Shown piece after piece: positions 16,824 through 24,291 of a DNA stretch of 64,000 bases. The first letter of the stretch is position 1; each line of letters begins with the position of its first letter. Under the pieces are notes generated by a model. That model made no database searches, had not been told where the DNA came from, and saw only the letters and a list, made by a program, of their open reading frames with translations. Origin of the DNA: Caldilineaceae bacterium (GTDB taxonomy: Bacteria; Chloroflexota; Anaerolineae; Caldilineales; Caldilineaceae); the NCBI GenBank assembly GCA_020846635.1, contig JADLDO010000041.1, positions 1 to 64,000 of the forward strand, in the 5' to 3' direction. The translations under genes and the position numbers were made by a program.

Positions 16824-18002
16824 ATGGCTACTCAAACCAAACCTTCGCTTACCCTGCCTCTCCCTGAACTTGCCAGCCAGTTCATGCTCAAGGAGGACAT
16901 CGTCTTCCTCAATCATGGCAGCTTTGGCGCTTGTCCGCGGCCTGTCTTTGAAGAATACCAACGGTGGCAGCGCGAGTTAGAGGGCGACCCCGTTGACTTC
17001 ATTGGTCGTCGCACCCAGGACTTGATGCTTGAATCGAAGCAGGAACTTGCCGACTACCTTAACACTCCGGTAGAACAGCTTGTCTTTGTCCCGAACGCGA
17101 CCTATGGCATCAATGTCGTGGCTCGTTCGCTGCAACTTGAACCAGGAGACGAAATCCTCACCACTGATCATGAGTATGGTGCGGTCAACAATACATGGCG
17201 TTTTAACTTTGAAAAGCGTGGCGTGAAGTACATCAACCACCCCATGCCCTTTCCCATGACTACGCCCGAAGAGTTCGTGGATCGCTTTTGGGAAGGGATA
17301 ACGCCGCGCACCAAAGTGATCACCTTCTCGCACATCACCTCACCTACCGCCCTTATTTTTCCGGCAGAGCTCATTTGCAAACGTGCCAAAGAATCTGGCA
17401 TCCTCACCGTCATCGACGGTGCACATGCACCGGGACAGATCGACATTGACCTCACCGCAATGGGTGTTGATTACTATACGGGGAATGCGCACAAATGGTT
17501 GACTGCCCCGAAGGGTTCCGCATTTCTTTATGCCGCACCAGGGCGTGAAAACGAGTTAGAGCCTCTGGTCGTATCCCATGGTTGGTCACGTTCGCATGAT
17601 GAACAATCCAAATTCTTGGACAATTTCAATTGGACGGGAACGATGGATCCCTCGGCTTACATCAGCGTTGGAGCCGCAGTCCGTTTTCAACGCGAGAATA
17701 ACTGGCCCGCAGTCCGTGCTGCCTGCCATGCTCTTGCCAGCCAGACGCGCGACCGCATCAATGAGATGACAGGGCTTGAGCCAGTCTGCCCCGATTCGAC
17801 AGAATGGTTCTCGCAGATGTTCGTGGCGCGCCTGCCCAAGGAGACCCGCGAGAAGTTACAGGAAGTCCTCTGGCCTGAGTTCAAGATCGAGGTTCCGCTG
17901 CCATTGTGGAATGATGAACCCCTCATCCGCATCTCGGTGCAAGCCTACAACACTCCCGAAGACATGGAGCGGCTGCTGGGAGCCATTGAGAAGTATCTGT
18001 AG
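16824..18002 (+). CDS. Class V PLP-dependent aminotransferase (isopenicillin-N-epimerase-like)
   Basis: 392 residues of fold-type I PLP enzyme. It opens with FLNHGSFGACPRPV, typical of the isopenicillin N epimerase/cysteine desulfurase-like branch. VPNATYGINVVARSL is the cofactor phosphate region, VIDGAHAPGQIDIDL carries the pyridine-N Asp and His, and YYTGNAHKWLTAPKG carries the Schiff-base lysine. Members act as epimerases, amino-acid lyases or desulfurases, and the substrate here is unknown. The ATG at 16824 is the only early start. A diverged, decayed second copy of its C-terminal half lies at 27840-28199. It ends just before a MalT-like remnant on the other strand. Confidence 0.9.
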   Translation: MATQTKPSLTLPLPELASQFMLKEDIVFLNHGSFGACPRPVFEEYQRWQRELEGDPVDFIGRRTQDLMLESKQELADYLNTPVEQLVFVPNATYGINVVARSLQLEPGDEILTTDHEYGAVNNTWRFNFEKRGVKYINHPMPFPMTTPEEFVDRFWEGITPRTKVITFSHITSPTALIFPAELICKRAKESGILTVIDGAHAPGQIDIDLTAMGVDYYTGNAHKWLTAPKGSAFLYAAPGRENELEPLVVSHGWSRSHDEQSKFLDNFNWTGTMDPSAYISVGAAVRFQRENNWPAVRAACHALASQTRDRINEMTGLEPVCPDSTEWFSQMFVARLPKETREKLQEVLWPEFKIEVPLPLWNDEPLIRISVQAYNTPEDMERLLGAIEKYL

Positions 18003-18009
18003 GCTTGAT

Positions 18010-18316
18010 CAAGAACGAGGACAGTATCGCCCAGTGGCAGAATGCTGAAGGCATTGATCACGCTCGTCGGGATATGTTCTATCGGCGGCTGCGGCGATTG
18101 AAGCAGAGTAAGAGGGGTCGCACCGATGCCAGGTGCAAGCGTGTCAATGGCGGCAATAACATAAGTCCAGAATTGAAACGGGTCATTATCCATGCTGTCG
18201 AGCGACACCAGGCAAGTGGCAGCACGCCACCCGCCTCCTTCGCGCGCGCCACGCGCTCAGCAGCGTGGTCTTGCCGAAGCCAGCCGGAGCTGCAATTAGG
18301 GTCGTGGAAATAGATC
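18010..18316 (-). pseudogene. MalT/LuxR-type ATPase regulator remnant
   Basis: On the minus strand two frames together show the start of a MalT-like (STAND ATPase) activator. TTLIAAPAGFGKTTLLSAW (P-loop) lies around 18245-18305. In a shifted frame, SLDSMDNDPFQFWTYVIAA, TLLQSPQPPIEHI and LVLD follow down to about 18020. The sensor, TPR and HTH parts are absent. The frame change and truncation show that it is dead. Confidence 0.75.
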
Positions 18317-18454
18317 GCCCTAGCTGGGGTTGCGATAGCAACTGAAAAAAAACCAACGCTAGACAACATTTTTGTTGCAGGCAACAGATCTTCTAGTGGT
18401 GGTTACGGTAGAGAAGTTATCATTTACCGCCACCTCAGCATTTCTATGTGGCTT

Positions 18455-19273
18455 TCACAGCGACTCTAGGAAGTCCATCACGATACGGGAAAAGCTGGCT
18501 GGCTGCTCGACATGAAGGTCATGGCCCACGCCTTGCATCCGCACGAGCGCACAGTCTGCCAGCATCGGTAGCGCCGCCTGTACGGTCTGGTCATCCAACA
18601 CACCTCCCACGCTCACATCGGCCTGTACCAAGAGTACAGGACAGGTAATCCTGGGCAATACCTCTTCAAGGCGCTTCTGATCAAATCGCTTTCTCTCAAT
18701 GAGAAGCGTCAGGTGTTCCGGGTCGAAACCACTGTACATTTTGAGACGGCGGCGATTCTGCACATCATCGTCCTCCGGATTGAGCGCAGTTATGGCGGCG
18801 AGCCTGTCGTCTGCTGACCCATCCCGCGTCAGCAGATCGCGCATCGGGCCAAACCATTCGTAGACGCCGGCTAGGCTTGAGTCATCGTCGGTCAGCATCG
18901 CCAGGGGAGGGTCATCCAGCACGACTGCGCGCACTAACTCAGGCGCGGCGGCAGCCACAAACATCGCCACCATCGAGCCCAGAGACCATCCCAGCAGCAC
19001 AGCGGGCTCTTGCACGCAGTCACGCAGAAATGCGACCACATCGGCTACATCGTTACTGATTGAATAGGCACCCGGCGTGCGCCCCGATCCGCCATGCCCG
19101 CGCAAGTCAAGGGCATAGGTATGGTAACGAATCACAAAGTGGGGCAGAATCGGTAGAAAGGTCTGCCACCACGTCGTAACGCCATGGAGCAGAACCAATG
19201 GCTTTCCGCTGGGCGGTCCTTCCACATAGTGAATTGCTACCGTTCCAGTGTCAAAGGTCTTTTCCATGAGCAT
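18455..19273 (-). CDS. Alpha/beta hydrolase
   Basis: 272 residues with the alpha/beta hydrolase core: oxyanion-hole HG in LVLLHGVTTWWQ, ALDLRGHGGSG, the nucleophile elbow GWSLGS and the catalytic His in GVGHDLH near the C-terminus. A strong AGGAGG lies 5 nt before the ATG at 19273. The substrate cannot be told; esterase, lactonase or haloperoxidase-like activities are all possible. It is cytoplasmic, as no signal peptide is seen. A truncated relative lies directly upstream on the same strand. Confidence 0.9.
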   Translation of the reverse strand: MLMEKTFDTGTVAIHYVEGPPSGKPLVLLHGVTTWWQTFLPILPHFVIRYHTYALDLRGHGGSGRTPGAYSISNDVADVVAFLRDCVQEPAVLLGWSLGSMVAMFVAAAAPELVRAVVLDDPPLAMLTDDDSSLAGVYEWFGPMRDLLTRDGSADDRLAAITALNPEDDDVQNRRRLKMYSGFDPEHLTLLIERKRFDQKRLEEVLPRITCPVLLVQADVSVGGVLDDQTVQAALPMLADCALVRMQGVGHDLHVEQPASFSRIVMDFLESL

Positions 19274-19311
19274 ATTCGCCTCCTATGTTATTAACAGGGG
19301 TAGATTGACTA

Positions 19312-19593
19312 TCAAATCGGAAAACGTTGCTCAAATCGAATCGTCAACTGGTTCAAAATGTTGGCCCAGTTCTGCAGGGGCATTGTCCAACGATCTCGAT
19401 TCAGACCAGAGTCACCATGACCACCCAAATCAATGGCGACTACCGTATATCGCGAAGCAAAATAAACGAACTGCTTTTGCCAATAGTTGAGGTCGCAAGA
19501 CCAACCATGAACAAAGAGAAGCGCGGGCAATCTCTGTTCTTGCATTTCATAGTTGATAAGCACCCCATCCGCCGAAACGGCGAAGTCACGCAT
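19312..19593 (-). pseudogene. Truncated alpha/beta hydrolase (N-terminal part only)
   Basis: Begins at a well-placed ATG at 19593, preceded by AGGAGGAAACC, with MRDFAVSADGVLINYEM. It then shows ALLFVHGWSCDLNYWQKQF and VAIDLGGHGDSG, the first third of an alpha/beta hydrolase. It stops after 94 residues, before the nucleophile elbow, so it cannot be an active enzyme. It may be what is left of a gene that stood before the intact hydrolase 38 nt downstream. Confidence 0.75.
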
Positions 19594-20825
19594 GGTTTCC
19601 TCCTGCAAAATTGAAGAGTCTTTGCAATAGTTACTCCGCCATGGGAAAAATTGCACGGACTGGACGCTCTGCCAGCTTACCATCTCTCAGTCGTACAACT
19701 GTCCCTCGAACCACGCCCAGTGGGCACCCGCCAACTGGTTTAGAATGTTTGTCCAGTACGGAATAAGACAGAAAGGCTCGGCCTCACAAGGTACTTCCCA
19801 CAAACTGTCGAATTCAGAGTCGAGGCCAACACCAAATTGATGCGGTTGTCCGTACTACCTGCGTTGATTTGGCCATGAGATTGTTCCTTTCTTGTCCATG
19901 ACTGTAAGATGTGAGTCTATATCCTTCATCATTCGCCGGACTTGAGCACCAACATAGAGGCTATACGCTTGCGCAATGTTTGCGGATGTCCATGCCGTTG
20001 CCAGTCGGCAGGCAAACACGGTCATTGGTGCCAGCAAGCACGGAGGAATCCACAGCGACCCAGACCGAAGGCGCTATGGCATTCTGGGAACCAACCAATT
20101 GCCCATCCTGCAGGAGACGGGTCTGCCCGCTCGTGTGCCAGTCAAACCTCAGCTCGCTGAAAAAGAGTGGGGGGTGAGGCAATAGAACGACGGATCCGAG
20201 TCCGACGTTCGTCGTTCCGATACGCAATAGTGCCTTGCCAAGCCCGGACGGTTTACTGATTAACTCAAGCTGCTACCCTTGACATCCCACGGAGAAGAGA
20301 GCCTCGAACTTGTCACATATCATCATTTGTCACGTATCATAAGGTAGCCACTTGGATTACTTATCTCCAGTTGCTACCTTTGGGCCTTATACGTGATTCT
20401 TGACCACAAAACAGTCGAAAATCGGCGGTTTTACTCCGATAAATGGCTGATTCTCATTGTAGACCTTGATGCTATTACGAAAATTTCAAAGGTAGCAACT
20501 TGAGTTGGTTAAAACCGTGAACACTCGCGGTCGTGCCCTTGTTGTACTACACCCAGGCTGCACGCAGTCAGTCAGGTCCAGCTCGCCCCTTCTTGCATGT
20601 CATTGAGCAGACTATGCAAGATACACACACCGGATAACGTCGATGACTGTCAGCCGGTGCCCACTCTGGCCCAACGCTTGTTCGGCAAACCCCTTCGTTG
20701 GCAGCTTACGTATAAGGCAATATAAAAGCCTCAAGTGTTGAAGGCCTCATTAGGTAACGGCATACTCAGATCCTACCCCTTTAGCAGCGCACCCTTGTGA
20801 CTGAACGGGAACAAGTTAGCAATCG
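19594..20825. other. Gene-poor stretch of about 1.2 kb
   Basis: No supported intact gene. Minus-strand frames at 19855-20037 and 19961-20227 read through overlapping DNA in two phases and could be the debris of a decayed gene, but I do not recognise either. The right half holds the inverted-repeat element listed separately. The stretch lies between the truncated hydrolase and the cupin gene. Confidence 0.5.
20262..20512. repeat. Inverted-repeat element with four copies of a GGTAGCAACTT motif
   Basis: The outer copies face each other: AACTCAAGCTGCTACCCTTG at 20262-20281 and CAAAGGTAGCAACTTGAGTT at 20487-20506. Two inner copies, AAGGTAGCCACTTGG at 20341-20355 and CCAGTTGCTACCTT at 20367-20380, make an imperfect hairpin that extends outward to TCACGTAT / ATACGTGA (20332-20396). 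About 250 bp in all, AT-richer than its surroundings and without an ORF. It may be a MITE or a regulatory/recombination element. Confidence 0.6.
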
Positions 20826-21200
20826 CTAGGCTATCTCACTGGCCTTCTGCAGGACATGAGTTAGCACTTCATCGTACTCCTCGGTAGGGCTAAACTCCAC
20901 AAAGGCGCACTCCTCTTCAAGCCACACCGTATGTCCTGGCGGCAGATAGAAAATCTCGCCTGCATTGATCACCTCTTCGCTATCATCGGTGTAACGAACA
21001 TGGATGCTCCCTTTCAAGACATAACCCCAGTGCGGGCACTGGCAAGCATCATTTGCCAGTCCTTTCAGCAGTGGGCGCAGATCGGTTCCCGCCGGAAGCT
21101 CGGCGTAGGCAGCCGACATCTTGCCCCAGCCGCCTTTTGTGCGTAATGCGGTGCCCGGTCCCTCCAACTTAACAGGTAAGCTTTCCTTTGGTTCGTGCAT
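20826..21200 (-). CDS. Cupin-domain protein
   Basis: 124 residues forming a single small beta-barrel. CPHWGYVLKGSIHVRYTD fits cupin motif 1 and GEIFYLPPGHTVWLEEECAF fits motif 2, with likely metal ligands His (in PHWGYV), Glu and His (in PGHTVW). Such short cupins bind a metal and a small ligand, or act as enzymes on small acids; no substrate is indicated. The start follows GGAGGAAACACC. It is 239 nt from the next gene on the same strand and probably transcribed alone. Confidence 0.85.
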   Translation of the reverse strand: MHEPKESLPVKLEGPGTALRTKGGWGKMSAAYAELPAGTDLRPLLKGLANDACQCPHWGYVLKGSIHVRYTDDSEEVINAGEIFYLPPGHTVWLEEECAFVEFSPTEEYDEVLTHVLQKASEIA

Positions 21201-21331
21201 GGTGTTTCCTCCCTTATGTGAACGAACAGCAATGATTATCGACTCGCGCCAGTTATAGGTACATTGGGTTCAATTAGCGTTTTTACGCCCGCGCGGTTCC
21301 AGCAGCTTCCTCCCATGTAGAAATATCCGGT

Positions 21332-22093
21332 TCATCCGATGCCTATCCACAGCAACACTGCCCACGCCATCAGGGCAACGCCCAGCGGAGCGGTCAGCCA
21401 TCGCCCCCACGGGCTGACTCGTTCTACTGCCATCAGCGCACCGAGCGCCATCATCCAGCCCAGATTAGCGCCACCCAGCGCAAACATGAGCAGCATTAGC
21501 GTCCAGCAGCAGCCGACACAAAAGAGGCCGTGACGCACCCCCAGGCGGAAGGCGTCTACGGCAGCGCGCTTGCCCGTCCAGTTTTCCACCAGAAAGGTAT
21601 ACGGAGTGCGGCACTTGTCCAGGCAGATATGCTTTAAAGGCAGGAACTGGTAGCTCCCCGCCACCAACAGCAGCACAGCGGCAATGGCATTGGCGGATAC
21701 GGCGAAGTTACGCTCGACAACCCCATGTACAACGCTATCGCCGATATACGCCAGCAGGCCGAACACCGTCCACATGCTCAGATAGCCCAGAATGAGTAAG
21801 CTGACGAGCTTACTATGGTCTTTCCGGCGGGCGATCATGCGTAAAAAGAGGTCAATCAGCGGAAGGCTGCTGGGCAGCATCATGACCACGGTCATTAAGA
21901 CCCAGCCCGCCATAAAAACCAGCACATAACTTGCCACAAGACCGCTTTCACCAATCGGCTCGTGCGAAAGGTACTCGGCGAAAGGCGATGCCCCCCACAC
22001 GACGAGCACAAGCCAGGCCAAAAAGACGAGGCCGCCGATGGCAAGTTGATACCAAGCCCGCCTATCTAGAACGCGGAACGGTTGCATCATCAT
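21332..22093 (-). CDS. DUF2182 integral membrane protein
   Basis: About 253 residues with roughly six hydrophobic spans, for example GGLVFLAWLVLVVWGA, VFMAGWVLMTVVMMLPSS, AIAAVLLLVAGSYQFLPLK and VGCCWTLMLLMFALGGANL. DUF2182 is a predicted metal-binding membrane family; CLDKCRTPYTFL and RHGLFCVGCCWTLM are its typical Cys-containing blocks. I chose the ATG at 22093 (MMMQPFRVL) with AAAGGA upstream over a GTG at 22156. It is linked to a DUF1326 gene immediately upstream; these two families are frequently adjacent, and the precise function is unknown. Confidence 0.87.
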   Translation of the reverse strand: MMMQPFRVLDRRAWYQLAIGGLVFLAWLVLVVWGASPFAEYLSHEPIGESGLVASYVLVFMAGWVLMTVVMMLPSSLPLIDLFLRMIARRKDHSKLVSLLILGYLSMWTVFGLLAYIGDSVVHGVVERNFAVSANAIAAVLLLVAGSYQFLPLKHICLDKCRTPYTFLVENWTGKRAAVDAFRLGVRHGLFCVGCCWTLMLLMFALGGANLGWMMALGALMAVERVSPWGRWLTAPLGVALMAWAVLLWIGIG

Positions 22094-22192
22094 TGACAAT
22101 CCTTTGCTCAACGGGGCATCTGTTGCCAAGTGGCTCCCAGCCCGCCCCTCACTCACCGAAGCAATGGGCGGACCGGGGATCGGGATACTTAC

Positions 22193-22999
22193 TTAGGCCT
22201 CGAAGTGAAAGTCACCCTGGATGGCGTTGCGTCCGGTGAACTCCCAGACCATGCCATGATCGGGCACCTGCACACGATGGATCGAAGCTTTGGCGGCAAT
22301 GGCCGCAGAGCCAGGGATGGTGGTGAAGACGGTGTCCACCAGTTTGGTGGGACGTCCCACCGCGTCGGTATAGGGCGACATTTCTGAGTACAACAGTTCG
22401 CCCATACTCAACGTCCCCTTGCCGCCTTCAACGCGATGGTCAATCGCTGCGGAGTAGACCGCCACGCGCTCGCCGACCAGACCGGCGAGATCAGCCAGGG
22501 GGCCGCCGAGATTGCCGGTGAAGGCGTCCACGATGGCCTGATGCTGCGGTGGGGTCGCGCGGTCGTCAACGTAGAGGATTTCGCGCCAGTTGCCAGCCAA
22601 TACATTGCCGGGAATCTGGACGATGCGCAAAAAGGTCAGACCAGAGACATTGACCCCATTGATCTGGCCGCTTTCGATGTGGTAGGCGTTGAAGGCGTCA
22701 CAGGCCCCTCCATCCGGGTCATCACCGACCCAGCAGGGGCATGGCCCTCCACAAGAGCAGGCTTCCAACAAACTCCCGTCTAGTTCGTAGGTCTTGGATG
22801 TTTGTGCGTTCAAGCTAGTTTCTCCTTGCCCATCCTGGGCAGTTGTCTCTGGTTGGATGACGAGCATATCCGCCGTACAAGCGGACAGCAGGGCGATACC
22901 AGACCAGGCGCCGATAGTGGTCAAAAACTTCCGGCGTGAATTCGGCCTGTCTCTGGCGACCTTTGACATCACTCTTCCGAGCTTGGTGGTAATTGACAT
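22193..22999 (-). CDS. DUF1326 protein with Tat-type lipoprotein signal
   Basis: 268 residues. The start at 22999 (MSITTKLGR) has AAGGAGACAACAG upstream. A twin-arginine signal NSRRKFLTTIGAWSG is followed by a lipobox ending in LLSAC, so the protein is probably exported folded and lipid-anchored. The DUF1326 core shows the Cys-rich LLEACSCGGPCPCWVG and later LVGERVAVYS and MVWEFTGRNA. The DUF2182 membrane partner is encoded 99 nt downstream. The Cys motif suggests metal binding, perhaps copper, which is inferred. Confidence 0.86.
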   Translation of the reverse strand: MSITTKLGRVMSKVARDRPNSRRKFLTTIGAWSGIALLSACTADMLVIQPETTAQDGQGETSLNAQTSKTYELDGSLLEACSCGGPCPCWVGDDPDGGACDAFNAYHIESGQINGVNVSGLTFLRIVQIPGNVLAGNWREILYVDDRATPPQHQAIVDAFTGNLGGPLADLAGLVGERVAVYSAAIDHRVEGGKGTLSMGELLYSEMSPYTDAVGRPTKLVDTVFTTIPGSAAIAAKASIHRVQVPDHGMVWEFTGRNAIQGDFHFEA

Positions 23000-23045
23000 T
23001 CTGTTGTCTCCTTCTTGCAATCTATTATGCAAACGTGACCATCTA

Positions 23046-24137
23046 CTACAACCATTTCACGGCGCGCAGGGTCTGTTCGGACCACCAGGCAAGGCTGTTG
23101 AGCCAGTAGCCAGGGCCACCTAATTCTTGCGGCAATTCCCCCCACCGACCGATTGACCCGAGTGCGTCGCCCCAACCACTCTGCAGGAAGCCGCCCAACA
23201 GGCTGAGTTCGAGTTGAGGCTGCCACCAACTTTCGTCATAGTTGTCGCCAAGCTCCTTCACAAGTTGTCGCCGGTAGAACTCAATCGACTCATCTCTATC
23301 GACGGGCAGGTACGGCGCGTTTTCCGACAAGTAACGCGCGAGATCGATTGCAGGCGGTCCTGCCGTCGCAAATTGCCAATCCAGCAAAACCGTCCGCTGC
23401 GGCTCACCCGGCAGCCGTCCCAGGTTTGGCTGCCGCCAGTCGCCATGCACCAGCGTGCGTGGATAACGCGCTAGCGCATCGCACAGCGGCTGCGGTTCTT
23501 CAACCAGACTTGTGACAATCGCGGCTACATCCTCAGCCACTAGCGTCCTAAATAACTCCCACCCCTCTGGAATCTGCCTCGGAATGATGTCTGGCACGTC
23601 AGCTTCGCGGTAGCCCGTCTGCGGTGAGAGCATTGTATAAGTGTGCCGAAAGCTGCTCAGCCCCAACGCCGGGTCGTCCAGTTCCGGCGACTGCCAGAAC
23701 GCCGCATGTAGTTGGGCCTGTGCGGTCAGCAACTGCTCGTTCAACCCCTGGCTGTAACGCGCAGGGGGGACGAGTCCTGCACCGACATCACGCATCAAAA
23801 TGGCCCACCCTTCCCCATCCTTTGAACAGGCGACAATCGCATGGTCAATGGTGGGGGGCAGGCGGTCAAGCAGGCCTGCCTCCCAAAGGCGTACCGACCG
23901 GCAGTGCTCGTCCTCAGTGGCGCGCATGAGCCAGTCCCATGCCAGGGACATGCGCTTGACGACGTACTGGGGACTCATGCTGTCATCCGTGACAACCTTG
24001 AGAAAGCGGTTGCCCGACAGCGAATCTTCCGACTTGAAGGGCAGGCAGCGCACGTAATGGATGGGCCTACCTTCCAATTTGCTCAAGGTGGCAGGTGCCA
24101 ACATCTCATCGAGGCTGCTGTATAGTTCGTGTGGCAT
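23046..24137 (-). CDS. Aminoglycoside phosphotransferase-family kinase
   Basis: 363 residues of the APH/choline-kinase fold. The catalytic loop is LVHGDWRQPNLG and the metal-binding Asp is in VLLDWQFATAGPPAIDLAR. The N-terminal lobe contains a kinase-like FLKVVT...YVVKRMS segment. The start at 24137 (MPHELYSS) is preceded by GAGGAACTCCT. Such solitary APH homologues phosphorylate small molecules or ketosamines as often as antibiotics, so no resistance phenotype is claimed. It lies downstream of the large regulator on the same strand, with a palindrome between them. Confidence 0.85.
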   Translation of the reverse strand: MPHELYSSLDEMLAPATLSKLEGRPIHYVRCLPFKSEDSLSGNRFLKVVTDDSMSPQYVVKRMSLAWDWLMRATEDEHCRSVRLWEAGLLDRLPPTIDHAIVACSKDGEGWAILMRDVGAGLVPPARYSQGLNEQLLTAQAQLHAAFWQSPELDDPALGLSSFRHTYTMLSPQTGYREADVPDIIPRQIPEGWELFRTLVAEDVAAIVTSLVEEPQPLCDALARYPRTLVHGDWRQPNLGRLPGEPQRTVLLDWQFATAGPPAIDLARYLSENAPYLPVDRDESIEFYRRQLVKELGDNYDESWWQPQLELSLLGGFLQSGWGDALGSIGRWGELPQELGGPGYWLNSLAWWSEQTLRAVKWL

Positions 24138-24249
24138 AGGAGTTCCTCGATCCCTGTATTGTGCCCATTGTAGGGCGTTGTCTATTTGTCCGCATCGGGA
24201 AGAATGCCGATTGATCGGTGACCGGCGCGGGAGCGCAGATGCGGGAGCT

Positions 24250-24267
24250 ATCGGTAACATTACCGAT
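24250..24267. promoter_or_regulatory. 18-bp palindrome upstream of the APH-family gene
   Basis: ATCGGTAA-CA-TTACCGAT is an 8-2-8 palindrome that lies 113 nt before the ATG of the kinase gene and just after the stop of the LuxR-type regulator. It could be an operator. No T-run is present. Confidence 0.45.
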
Positions 24268-24291
24268 GGCTTGAGCGTTTGGAGTTTGCAG

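Noticed and set aside
18005..18313. Plus-strand frame of 102 residues after the aminotransferase
   Set aside because: The opposite strand carries recognisable MalT-like motifs, so this frame is its shadow.
20262..20512. CRISPR array
   Set aside because: The copies alternate in orientation and have irregular spacing of about 10-110 nt, unlike direct CRISPR repeats.
23046..24137. Antibiotic-resistance gene
   Set aside because: The APH fold alone does not show aminoglycoside specificity, and no resistance context is present.
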